Below are positions 10,926 to 22,149 of a stretch of 64,000 bases of DNA, piece by piece. Numbering within the stretch: position 1 is the stretch's first letter; each line of letters begins with the position of its first letter. Source of the DNA: Stictocephala bisonia (taxonomy: Eukaryota > Arthropoda > Insecta > Hemiptera > Membracidae). The position numbers were made by a program, and so were the translations under genes. The notes beneath the pieces are model-generated. The model did no database searches, was not told where the DNA came from, and saw only the letters and a program-made list of their open reading frames with translations. Location of the stretch: assembly GCA_035578905.1 (NCBI GenBank), contig JAQJVL010000110.1, forward strand, positions 1,759,131 to 1,823,130, written 5' to 3'.

Positions 10926-12558
10926 AGCATCCTTTCACCTACAATCTCCACAATTGGCCCCTAAGTAGCTGGGTTACAGTTTAGTTAACAGCATTTAGAA
11001 ACTGGTTAGTATAGTAATCGAAATAGTTAACCAACTGCTCTTAGTCGATTGTCGTCGTGATATCGAATTGTCAATCCAGTAGCGACACACTCCAGCTGGG
11101 ATGTAATACAAGCGAAGTTCTGTCCCAGCCCACAGTTCTTATCGCCTCTACACCTCTCTGTCACAACCCACAGCCTTCCACGACTCAAGTTGTTCTCCTG
11201 TTGGACAAGTATGGCAGCCAAGTCTTACCGTGTCTCCTTTTACATGTTAGAGAAGATCGTCAATTATTATCTAGTATGATTATCTGAATCCTTTATATAT
11301 AATATGTGAAACCGTTTTTTTTGTCAACGCAACTTCTCCCTTATTTCTTGACCAATTTAAACGTTTGAGGTGTCAAAAAAATTGCCTCTGTTCTTAGTTG
11401 TGCATTAAGGTCATAATTCTCCAATATTTTTACCCTGAAGGGTGTAGGAAGCCCTCAAAGTACGTTTTTTTGGCCATAATAATAACATGGAGAAAGATTT
11501 AAATTATTCGAACAGTAACAGCTGTTTAAATATAAATTATAATTTTCCAAAAAAGTTTTATCAGCTGTTGGAATGTAAACAATGGTGTTTGTAACATAGA
11601 GGAAGTTAGAGCTTTCATAATGTTAACCAGGGAAGGAGTACCGTGGGCTGTAAACATGGTTTAATTGACATCAACACCCCATTAATCTAATGCAGTTATT
11701 TTATTTATTTTATTAATCTTCAACTTAAAAAAAAAAAAACAAATGAAATGAACACGTTTCAAATAGGCTAAGTAATAAATAGGTAACAACACAAATAATT
11801 TAAGTGAGATGCTGAAAAGAAATGTAATATTGCAATGTTACGTTATACACTTAACTTCTATTATTTGTAGACAACATTCACATTCCGAGGCCGAAGATTG
11901 AGGTGTAACGAACGCAGCGAGCGACAGGATTGGCATTCGAAGCGTGCAGGAATGTCCCCTAGTATAATATGAGTATAATGAAACTAAGGTTTACTTATCA
12001 GCAAATGCTGACATCTTTAATTTATTTTAGTGAATGTTATATATCAGTAAATGTAACATGCGTTGTCATATCTATAAAGGACGTGGTTGCTCATGGGAAC
12101 AGCCATATGACATCAAAATCAATTATTAAAATGAACTTTGGAAAAATATACAATAGACTACATTTTTATTGTACTTTATTAGACCGTATCTATTCAGTTT
12201 CTGAGGCAACTGCCAAATCTTCAAATAATTTCAGAGTATTTTTATTTTCGCTGTTCAACCGTAAGTGTATTTGGTCAACTACGTAAGAAGTTTCGAATTT
12301 ATATTTGCTATCCATTTATCATCATTTCGTAACTTTACCTTTCATTATAGAACAATCGAGCTCAACAATAGTTGTTTGTGCCTCTGAAGTAAGCCGCCGT
12401 CAGCCAGTTGGGCAAGAGGGGCTGTCCAAGGAAGAATTTCTATCATCTGAATGATCTATGGATGGAGTGAGTGGTCCGAGGCTAGACCTCAGTTTGGTAA
12501 CGGTCCTTTGGCATTTGTGTGATTATCGAGGTGTGACCACTCAAACTCAAATATGGGC
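10926..12558. other. Non-coding stretch, no gene recognised
   Basis: The reading frames here are short, overlap on both strands around 11030-11280 and lack domains. A CpG-rich patch at 11888-11955, partly inverted (ACATTCCGAG near the start, GGAATGTCCC at the end), looks like another small repeat. Confidence 0.4.
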
Positions 12559-12805
12559 TAAAGAGAAGGTGCTAACAAATCATGATCGATGTTTTAAATA
12601 ATGCATTTATCTATCATTACAACACATTTCTTAGCAAGTCTGCTTGTTGTGTAGGGGTTGTATCGCCTTAGTTAAAGTTTAAAGAAAAGGACATTTTCGA
12701 GACATGTGTAAAAGATGGAAACAACATAACCGTACAAAGTTATTAAATTTCAAAATATAGGCTATTGCACTTTATTTCTCCCCTAGTCTATAATACATTA
12801 TTAAG
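12559..12805. repeat. Dispersed repeat, copy 1 of a local pair
   Basis: Resembles 13515-13790 in direct orientation. Shared blocks are AGAGAAGGTGCTAACAAAT, GATCGAT.TTTTA, a GGAAACAA.CATAA block, and CTCC.CTAGTC.ATAAT. Family unknown. Confidence 0.6.
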
Positions 12806-13514
12806 TGTAGAAACGTAAAATCAAATCTACAATAGTTTTTTTATTACTTTTATCATTGATTTTATACACTAATAGATTTCCCATCAATGTTAAATTTTGG
12901 GTCTCAAAATATCAGCTGTTTTTGTGGTCCACTGTGGTGCGCTAGTGTACCTCCTTGTAAATGTAATGCAGTTTAAACCAGCTGTGTTTGCGGGCCACAC
13001 TAACTAACAAAATTACTGCCACAAATATTCCTATTAGATGGTTTATCTATTTTAGGTTATAATCAATGCTTTTATGCACATTTTCTTTTCCTGAACTTAT
13101 ATTATTTTTGTAAATTTAATAATTTAGGAACCTCTGCACAGGCTTTGCCTTTGAGGCCCTAATTTATTTTCTTGAACTTCATTATTTATTATACAATTGT
13201 CATTAAAAGTAGTCAGATTTTTGATAGAGTAATGTAAATTTTTTTGTCATTAAAATTAATTATGTATTTATAATAACATAATCCAAGTTATATTAAGTCT
13301 GTTTCGTTTTTTTTTTTTTTTTTTTTTTTGTCTGACCTGGCAAGAATATTTGCAGCCTAATTGAGTTTTTATTTTTTAAGCTGAAACTAGCCTAATCTTC
13401 TTGTCTGAGCTGAAAAGTTGTTTATTTGTCTGAGAAAACAAAATTTATTCTTATATTTAAATACGAAGATGAACATCATATAACAAAAATGTATTATCAT
13501 GTAAGTGTGTTAAC

Positions 13515-13790
13515 AAGAGAAGGTGCTAACAAATTAATGATCGATATTTTAGAGTCATTTTTAACGACATCAAATGACATCGTTTTTAATTTATAACAAT
13601 AGATTTCTTATAAAACCTGCTATTTGTGAAGGAGCTCTAATCACCGGAAATAAAAGTAAAAGTTATAGCAAATTGAATTGTTTGAGACTTGTGAAAATTA
13701 TGGAAACAAACATAAATAACCATAGAAAGTCGTTAAATTTAAAAATATATAGTACTTTGTTTATCTCCTAGTCCATAATAAATTTAAATA
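13515..13790. repeat. Dispersed repeat, copy 2 of a local pair
   Basis: Direct copy of the 12559-12805 repeat with the same ordered blocks. The intervening kilobase is not repeated, so this is probably two insertions of one family and not a tandem duplication. Confidence 0.6.
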
Positions 13791-13894
13791 CGACAGATAA
13801 ACGTCACACTACAAAAATGTATTACATTTATTTACATACATTTAAATAAATACATATATATTACATACATTCAATTTATTATAAATACGTTCAC

Positions 13895-14030
13895 CATCCT
13901 CAGACCAAAGGGATTCAGATTATTTTTTAAATCCTTCTGTTCTGAGAATGATGAACGTGGTCTACTGTATTCGATCACCATTTGTACATGTTATACTTTA
14001 CAGTATTGTAATAAATTTGTGTTCATTTAC
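13895..14030 (+). repeat. Hammerhead-like repeat family, copy with two head-to-head cores
   Basis: The plus strand at about 13956-13995 aligns base for base with the core at 41023-41063 (read on its minus strand), including ATCACC-type ends, but GAAA has become GTAT. Just to the left (about 13896-13925) lies an inverted partial core that, read on the minus strand, gives GGTCTGAGGATGGTGAACG. The two face each other across about 30 bases. Downstream, GTATTGTAATAAATTTGTGTT matches the tail of the 41-kb copy. Confidence 0.55.
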
Positions 14031-14039
14031 GTTCTTTTT

Positions 14040-15300
14040 ACTTTATGTTATAAACTATTTACTGTCATCAATAGAAACGTCAAACGTTTGTTTCTTAAGC
14101 TGAATTACCATTAGAAGTGAAATGATAAAGACTCAACAGTTTGTCTATTGTCTTGCTATCTTGCCTCTGCCACAGAAAAAAGAGACCTAGTTATATTATA
14201 TTTCATCAAATGTGTGTCAAAGTATTTAGTTATTCCTCCAGTTTGCTTTTGGGATGTTATGTCCAGCATCTTGTCCCCCAATTCCTTAAGGATAAACGAA
14301 ATAATTATTACTATAGATATATAAATATGTTCATTAGTCATATTCTATAATTGCCACTGAAGGCGTTTATAGAAGGAAGCGACCTTTGTTTCTTTTTTCT
14401 CTGTTTCTCTGCCAGACTAGACTCCTCATTAACATGTTCCGTTTCAGTAACAATCAACAAATCTGTGTTGTCCCGTATATACGTAATACAAGACTTTCTT
14501 TTAAAATGTGACCCATGATTTGAAATAGAAATGACATACAAAACCTATATATATAACACATTTATTTATTATTATTAACATTTATTACTACGGTTTACAT
14601 TATTTTAATGACATTTTTGTTCGAAAGCATCTGGACATAAAACAAACGATTTTGTTATAAAATATTTCTCCACAGTATACACTCTCTGGTCTTTGCTCAA
14701 AACCATTTTTCTAACCTCAACTTAATGACATTGTACGAAACTCAAATAAAGTGAACAAAATGCAACAATGTAAATCACTGATAACCAAGGAAGAAGAAGA
14801 GCCAGAGCTACCAACCTATGAACTTATAATTGTCTTAAACCTTCATTTTCTGTACTTGTAAATAGGGTTGCGTTTTAAAAGAGACACCCCGTATAAATAT
14901 GTATAACATCACAATCAGTCAGTCGTTCCACAACATAACTTAGCAGTCCCAAAGCTATGTGGTTGTAATTGAAGATTCCTGGCATCTTGTTTTTTTCCCC
15001 CCCAACAAATATGGACAAGTGAAGTTACTACACCCGGCCACCAAGTGGAGCAAGGAGACCGGCTGGTAACACTGCCATCACACTAGACAACTTCACTATT
15101 GTAGTGCCTCCCATTAATACTTAATTGTGGCTGCAAAGGCCAGTCTCATTGCAGACGATGATTTGAGAGAAGATTGCTCAATCAGCCATCCCACTCGGGA
15201 GTGGATTGAGTCCTTCTAATGAACTTTAAATACTTAAAATGACAGCTACAGTTAATTCTGCTAGTAATGAACTGCTGCAAATATAAGAGATAACTGATAA
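14040..15300. other. Non-coding stretch, no gene recognised
   Basis: Opposed short frames at 14141-14350 overlap each other and show no domain or splice support. The C-run near 15000 and GC-richer sequence to 15180 were not assigned to a family. Confidence 0.4.
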
Positions 15301-15316
15301 GAGTAATGACTGTATA

Positions 15317-15495
15317 TGCGGTGTGGTGGCTAAGTGGCTTGGACTGCGGTCCAAGGTTCGAATCCTCAACTGGGCCAGCGGTTGGTACTTCACTCGTTGA
15401 ATCATGTTCATGGAGAGGCCTGCAGGTCCATGTGAACTTCTTGTCCTTCAGTAGCAGGTCCATCAGTAGCAAACTGATGAGTAGTTATTTACTGT
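15317..15495 (+). repeat. tRNA-derived SINE (plus strand)
   Basis: A textbook A box, TGGCTAAGTGG (15327-15337), and B box, GGTTCGAATCC (15355-15365), are 17 bases apart. That spacing is too short for a complete tRNA with a normal anticodon arm, and the T-stem does not pair. A unique-looking 3' body follows to about 15495. Best read as a SINE or tRNA pseudogene. Confidence 0.65.
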
Positions 15496-15849
15496 AATTC
15501 TAAAAATTGTTTTTTTCACAATTAGACTAAAATTTTCAAATCTTATTTACTCATGATTTTGTTACAATTAATAATAATAACAACAACTCTAACTTAAGTT
15601 TGGTAACGTTTGCAAATATTTATCTGAAACTGAAACCTGACTGTAATTTCTATTGTGAATAGCGTTAATCCCAAAAATAGCACAGTTATTAGCGCTCATA
15701 AATAGCACAGTCATTGTATATTGTTTAGCATCAAATTATGTAATAACGCTCCTGTAACTCGTATGTCCGCTGTTGTGTTACATTTGATAAAAGTTCCTTC
15801 TTAATATAAATTTTTTCTGTATTTTATGTTGTTTTAGAAATATCAATAA

Positions 15850-17560
15850 TAGGAAGTATTTGGTTATAGTCCTGCGACTCGTATGATCACTGTTGTGTGT
15901 GTAACTTATGTGTTAATTGTTATATCATAGCTGACAACAGTTTTTGTGACTTGTGTGTTCATTGTTGTGTCATAGCTGACAACAGTTTTTGTGACTTGTG
16001 CGTTCATTTTTGTGTAATAGCTGACAATGGTCTTTGTGACTCGTGTGTTCATTGTTGTTTTACGCTAGATAAAAGTTACTGTAACTCGTGTGCCCATTGT
16101 TGTGTGTGTAACTCGTGTGCTCATTGTTGTGTCATAGCTGACAACAGTTTTTGTGACTTGTGTGTTCATTGTTGTGCCATAGTTAAACAACAGTTTTTGT
16201 GACTTGTGCGTTCATTTTTGTGTCATAGCTGACAACAGTTTTTGTGACTTGTGCGTTCATTTTTGTGTCATAGCTGACAACAGTTTTTGTGACTTGTGTG
16301 TTCATTGTTGTGCCATAGTTAAACAACAGTTTTTGTGACTTGTGCGTTCATTTTTGTGTCATAGCTGACAACAGTTTTTGTGACTTGTGCGTTCATTTTT
16401 GTGTCATAGCTGACAACAGTTTTTGTGACTTGTGTGTTCATTGTTGTGCCATAGTTAAACAACAGTTTTTGTGACTTGTGCGTTCATTTTTGTGTCATAG
16501 CTGACAACAGTTTTTGTGACTTGTGCGTTCATTTTTGTGTCATAGCTGACAACAGTTTTTGTGACTTGTGTGTTCATTGTTGTGCCATAGTTAAACAACA
16601 GTTTTTGTGACTTGTGCGTTCATTTTTGTGTCATAGCTGACAACAGTTTTTGTGACTTGTGCGTTCATTTTTGTGTCATAGCTGACAACAGTTTTTGTGA
16701 CTTGTGTGTTCATTGTTGTGCCATAGTTAAACAACAGTTTTTGTGACTTGTGCGTTCATTTTTGTGTCATAGCTGACAACGGTTTTTGTGACTCGTGTGT
16801 TTATTGTTGTTTTTTGCTAGATAAAAGTTACTGTAACTCGTGTGCTCATTGTTGTGTGTGTCAAACTTGACAACAGCTCCTGTAACTCGTGTGCTCACTG
16901 TTGTGTGTGTCACACTTTACAACAGTTCCTGCAACTCGTATGATCACTGTTGTGTGTGTCACACTTGACAACAGTTCCTGTAACTCATATGCTCACTGTT
17001 GTGTGTCACACTTGACAACAGTTCCTGTAACTCGTGTGCTCAATGTTGTGTTATAGCTGACAACAGTTCCTGCGACTCGTGTGTTCATTGTTGTGTCACA
17101 TTAGATAACAGTTCCTGTGACTCGTGTGATCAGTGTTGTTTCATACTAGACAACAGTTGATGTTTCTCGTATGTTCAGTTTTGTTTCACATTTGACAATA
17201 GTTCCTGTAACTCGTGTGCTCATTGTTGTGTCACACTTGACAACAGTTCTTGTAACTCGTGTGTTCATTGTTGTGTCATAGCTTACAACAGTTCCTGCGA
17301 CTCGTGTGTTCATTGTTGTGTCATAGCTTACAACAGTTCCTGCGACTCGTGTGTTCAATGTTGTGTCATACTAGACAACAGTTGATGTTTCTCGTATGTT
17401 CAGTGCTGTTCACATTTGACAAGAGTTCCTGTTACTCGTGTGTTCATTGGTGAGTCACATTTCACAACAGTCCCTCTAACTTGTATGAACATTGTTGTGT
17501 CACACTCGATAACAGTTCCTGTGTTTTGTGTGTTCATTGTTGTGTCACACTTGGTATATC
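15850..17560. repeat. 45-bp tandem array with 136-bp higher-order repeats
   Basis: Basic unit of 45 bp built around GTTCATTGTTGTGTCATAG and CTGACAACAG, with the internal dyad TGTTGT...ACAACA. Outer copies are diverged; copies between about 16150 and 16800 are almost identical. The 45-bp period keeps an open frame in several places, giving artificial Cys-rich peptides such as DNSFCDLCVHC. I do not consider these genes. Confidence 0.95.
16176..16855. repeat. 136-bp higher-order repeat block inside the 45-bp array
   Basis: The variant GCCATAGTTAAACAACAG recurs at 16176, 16312, 16448, 16584 and 16720, exactly 136 bases apart. Each period is one 46-bp variant plus two 45-bp units (CATAGCTGACAACAG). 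The five periods are essentially identical, evidence of recent amplification of a trimer. Confidence 0.9.
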
Positions 17561-17569
17561 AGATTTCAA

Positions 17570-18221
17570 AGCAGATCACAAAGAAAACTATAAATTGAAC
17601 TAAAAAATAAGTTTGAACGTTGCATAGTATCACATTATTGCTTAAGATCGTGCCAACAAGTGTTGCATAAACAGAGAATTATTAATACAAAGTAATTTTC
17701 GAAAGTATGTCGCTCGAAACAGGCCACGCTGGAGATTGTGGTATACCTTACAGGCATACAGTTTGTCAATCTGTAACAGGCTGGAGGCGCAACTCCTGTG
17801 GGTCTATGTGGGCAGAAGGAGTACAGGGGCGATAAAACAATGCTGTTCTCTCCACCCCACCCAGTGGGCATTGGGCGAGTTGTCACTGTCATGATTGTTG
17901 TAACGATAGGCCTACGACTGCAGAAGTTACTAATATAGTCAGTCACCTTGCATTGGGGTTCAAACAAGCATAGCTTTTGGGACCACTGGAGATTTCCCTC
18001 CAAGAAGGATTTTACTTCATAATTAACTTACCTATTTTTTCTTGTCCTTTATTCACTCGTAATTTTAAGGTTGGAGTAGTAACAAGAACTCATAAATTAA
18101 TATAACTAAATATAGACTCGTTCATGTGTATTCTGTGCCATACTCCACCATAATCCTGTGATAGAGTTGTACAGTAAATGAAAAGAAAACACTACAAAAA
18201 TATTCCACCTCTAATGAATGT
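17570..18221. other. Non-coding stretch, no gene recognised
   Basis: A minus-strand frame at 17635-18003 (122 codons) is the longest, but it lacks a recognisable domain. The sequence is GC-richer at 17760-17960; it may be an unassigned repeat. Confidence 0.35.
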
Positions 18222-18576
18222 GTCTTTTTCAGAATGTTCTCACACATAGTAAATATTGCCTACCAAATCTATAACTAAACTAACCTACAAACAATGTACC
18301 TTTGATATTGGTCACGTGGTTTTGACCTACAAGAAATAATAAGCGTTATCGTTTTAATATCAATCGACGCCTTTTTGGTATTTAGGTTATGTCGTAAGCA
18401 CTTCCACCATTGGTTGTTAGGTTAGGTTTGGTTATGTTGGATAATGATAAAAATCAATATAAGTTGACGTGTATGCTTTGTAAGTTGCTTATGTATATGC
18501 TTTATGTGTTGAAATTCCTGCTTCGTTTGACTTAATCATTGCAAAATAAATGTGCGGGGACATTCCGAAAAAACCT
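18222..18576. mobile_element. Dispersed MITE-like element, copy B
   Basis: Same family as 3323-3642. It begins TCTTTTTCAGAATGTTC and ends GCGGGGACATTCCGAAAAAA, so its ends are imperfect inverted repeats. The interior keeps TTGGTCACGTGGTTTTGACC and an AGGTTAGGTTTGGTTATG segment. No coding capacity. Confidence 0.65.
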
Positions 18577-19039
18577 TTGTTTTTTTATTCACAGTTAGAT
18601 CGAGCAGAGATGGTAAATAGTCCACTTGATTGTTATTAGGTGACAGAGCCGTAAATAGAATCTTCAAATGACTCCTGAGACCCGGAAAGTCATCCAGGAG
18701 TTATTCCTGGACATTTAAATAACAACACAACAAGCTGAGTTGTTTTGTTTCCTCGCAGGACGCAGGAGCGATCATTTCTGATGACTTTCAGTTCAGTGTT
18801 TACTGTCGGTGTCCTTGGTCCTTTAATGGAGTTCTGTACGTCTCGTGCTCGTCCTCCGAGTGATGAGGATTATATTATTTTATGTGAGAAAAATATTATG
18901 TGTTTTGTTAAATAACATAATTTCACAGGTACTTTGTTGTTGTGACACGTGGTCTTCATTAGTAGCTAGATACATCTGGTTTGTGACTGTGTTGGAGGCT
19001 ATATTATCGTTTTCTTTTGTCTTTTTTTTACATTTTGGA

Positions 19040-19180
19040 TGTATGTGCGTCTGTCTGTGTGTATGCGCACTTCGCTGTAGACCAAATGGATGGATCAATT
19101 TTTATGAAATTTGGTATGAAGGTGTATTTAGCCAATATCTCCAGAAGGTTTTTTCATTTTTGAAATTTTAGTTTTTTTTT
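19040..19180 (+). repeat. Probable dispersed-repeat fragment
   Basis: A GTCTGTCTGTGTGTATGC tract followed by GGATCAATTTTTATGAAATT and a GGTATGAAGGTG block. I recall this pattern (a CTGT-rich tract followed by a GAAATTTGGTAT-type block) as recurring in insect repeats, but I cannot name the family here. Confidence 0.35.
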
Positions 19181-19743
19181 ATTTTTATGGGCAAAACACA
19201 CAAAAATATAATTTGCTCAAAAACGGCTCTAACGATTTTTAATTAAATGTTCACAAGAAAGATTTGAATTACAATTTAAAATATTTTAGTTACAATAAAA
19301 ACCGTGTTTTTAGTACAATAAAAGTGTTTATTTTAGTACAATAAAAACCACATGTCTTTAACTAGACTAGTTTTTTCAGATATTGCAAAAAATTTTGGGA
19401 ATCAAACTGGTAATTTTCAAAGTTTTGATTTTTTAGTGTTTAATATGTGGGAAAGTGTGTGCCAATTATTTGGAACCATTTATTAGCATAATTATGTAAT
19501 TCATATTATTAGAATTTCCTACCTTGTTTTTATGACTATAATGAAACTTTAGCGCCAATTTTGAATGTGCAATAGTATTTTTTTTAAAGTCAATTCATGA
19601 TATTTGTAAATGAATATATGATTATCATTTGTACTCAAAGACCATTCTATGAATTCTGTACCTGAGAATAGAACTACGATTCCAAACAAAACAAAGGGAG
19701 ATTTAATTGTAAGCTTTTTACTTGTTTTCTTCAACCCAAAGAG

Positions 19744-19916
19744 AACTTGTGCTAACTAACTTGTGCTAACTAACTTGTGCTAACTAACTTGTGCTAACTA
19801 ACTTGTGCTAACTAACTTGTGCTAACTAACTTGTGCTAACTAACTTGTGCTAACTAACTTGTGCTAACTAACTTGTGCTAACTAACTTGTGCTAACTAAC
19901 TTGTGCTAACTAACTT
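19744..19916. repeat. 14-bp perfect tandem array, 12 copies
   Basis: The unit AACTTGTGCTAACT repeats without a single visible mismatch. Such purity over about 170 bases suggests recent slippage expansion or strong homogenisation. Confidence 0.97.
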
Positions 19917-20254
19917 ATTTCCTTTATAAAAGTCGTTTTATTTCATCCTGTTGGGGAGGATGTTAATATATCATTCCAGTGAGTGTTAACATCTCTCTAA
20001 GATCACGTAACCAAGTAACTGAAGTAACTTACTCAGAGTGTCCATTCATTCCATCGCAAATTCCCATCTTAAGCCTTTCTCCACAATTGATCATTAATTA
20101 GAGTTTATTTTTGTATCCATTTCGTGTAATGCAGTTTTATAAGTTATTTGTTATATTTTAACTTGGAAATGAATTATAGTACTTCATAAAATGCGCTGTT
20201 AATAATTTAAATACGTAATTTTTTATTGTAATAAGTTAGTAGTGACCATAATTT

Positions 20255-20539
20255 GAAACTAAAATAGAATATCCCTTCACAAAACTGTAAAACACACTGC
20301 CGAAACTAAAACAGAATATCCCTTAACAAAACTGTAAAACACACTGCCGAAACTAAAACAGAATATCCCTTCACAAAACTGTAAAACACACTGCCGAAAC
20401 TAAAACAGAATATCCCTTCACAAAACTGTAAAACACACTGCCGAAACTAAAACAGAATATCCCTTAACAAAACTGTAAAACACACTGCCAAAACTAAAAC
20501 AGAATATCCCTTCACAAAACTGTAAAACACACTGCCGAC
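20255..20539. repeat. 47-bp tandem array, about 6 copies
   Basis: Unit with GAAACTAAAACAGAATATCC, then CTTCACAAAACTGTAAAAC and ACACTGCC. Copies differ at only one or two positions (CTTCAC/CTTAAC, GCCGAAAC/GCCAAAAC). Confidence 0.95.
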
Positions 20540-20944
20540 ATTGAAGTGAATTGGCAACACTGATTTTGTTTCTTTTCAAAGTTTATATTCCTTGTGTCTG
20601 AAACTAGTTTAGTTATTTACTCTACATATTTACAGTTCCTAAAAGTGATATTAGATTAAATATAATCTTTATCTATTTTGTATGATGCCAGTTTAAATTG
20701 TTTTTTCATCATTGATTTCACCATATTTAATCAGCAATGGTACTGTTGGAAATTAGGTGTACAATTTGTTGAAAGTTGTTCGCTAGTGTTTTTATTTTAT
20801 AGGTTTATTGCGAATAGTCTCATAACTTAAGTAAATTTTTCTATTAATTTATATGAATAATTAAAAGTGAGTAATTTAGTAATGTAGGTTTTGAAACCTT
20901 TTTTATTAAAGTATATGAGTATAAAAGTAGCGTAGTTGATCACC

Positions 20945-21055
20945 AGTTTCATTCCTTTGTGAATACTTGTGGTCTGAGGAGGGTAAAGATAGTTGATCAC
21001 CATAGTATTTGTGCATTTTGTAATTGTATTGTAATACATTTGTGTTGTGTAGCAA
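20945..21055 (+). repeat. Hammerhead-like repeat family, copy (plus strand)
   Basis: Contains GGTCTGAGGA followed 17 bases later by GATCACCATAGTATTTGTGC and the family tail GTAATACATTTGTGTTGTG. Compared with 41023-41063 the right side of helix II and the GAAA box are missing, so this copy could not form the core. Confidence 0.5.
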
Positions 21056-21829
21056 GCACTTGTATTGTACGGCTACAAATATGCTAATTAAGAAACCAGT
21101 TAATTTTTATTTTATTATCTTTTTTTAGTATATATATAATTTTTATTCTAAATGCATTAAATAGCCAGATATTTCATACTGGTATTCTAATTGATGGAGA
21201 CCGTTGAGTGTCACCAAGTCTTCTTTTCTTCTGTATTTCAGCCGTATGGTGATGTTATTTCTTCTGTATTTCAGGGTGGGGGGTGATGTTAACGAGCGAA
21301 GAAGTTTTTACTACGCAAATAACACTATAGTGACGCTGCTTCTTCCCTCAATAAACAGTTTCTATGGCGACACTTTGCCTTGCCCAACTCGTTTATTGCC
21401 CCTCTAATCAGTTTACAAGTTCCTCAAGGCCAATGACCAAAGAGACTAACATAACTAAGTTCATAAAAACACACCCTTGAGGATATCTAGCTGGGCAGGG
21501 AGAAGGTCTGGTATCACCAGCGGCCATCATGTTTGTTTAGAAATTGGTGCCTCGAATTTGTTGCGATACAAACACGATAAACTCAGCTAAATATCTTTTA
21601 GGATAGTTGAGACATCAAAATACAAACAATATAGAATAATTATGGTACAAATAACGCACAGGATACTTAAGAAAGGTACACACTTAGTAGGAAAATTATA
21701 ACACTAAAATACAAACCTGAGTTCGATAACCATGGCAGCAAAAACTCATTCTTTAAAGATATTAATTTGTAGACTACAAATCTTGATACAACATTATATA
21801 GTAAATGAACTGTACCTCACTTGTTTATA

Positions 21830-22149
21830 CGGTAAACCCTCGATTTAACGGACTGCATGGGGCAGGTTCTCGTCCGTGTAAGCCGTTGTCCGTTAAATCA
21901 GGGCGAAATCACCCCAATGTACAAGTATGATATTGCCACACCTTAAAACTAGCTGCTTTGTTAATTGTTAACTCAAAGACTAATAAAATACACAGATAAA
22001 TATTGTATAAGAGTTATTAACCTACACATATCATAAATTACAAATTTTTATAAATATTCCTTAATTCCGTGATATATTACATTTTAAATACTGCAATACA
22101 CTGTAAGCTGTCCGTTAAATCCGAAGTCCGTTAAATCGATGATTTGCTG
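21830..22149. mobile_element. TA-flanked pogo-like MITE, 320 bp
   Basis: The left end, CGGTAAACCCTCGATTTAAC followed by GGAC, is mirrored at the right end (read on the minus strand, CAGCAAATCATCGATTTAAC then GGAC). Both are flanked by TA (21828-21829 and 22150-22151). A sub-terminal CCGTTAAATC motif is also repeated inside each end. CTCGATTTAACGG-type ends with TA duplication are characteristic of pogo-group elements. No transposase. Confidence 0.75.

Noticed and set aside
15317..15390. Functional tRNA gene
   Set aside because: A and B boxes are perfect, but only 17 bases separate them, the T-stem does not pair and no matching acceptor stem is visible.
15897..16202. Cys-rich protein of about 100 residues
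   Set aside because: It is the 45-bp tandem repeat read in an open frame; adjoining units break the frame by the 46-bp variant.
17635..18003. Minus-strand 122-codon frame as a gene
   Set aside because: No recognisable domain, odd composition, no supporting splice or neighbouring exon pattern.
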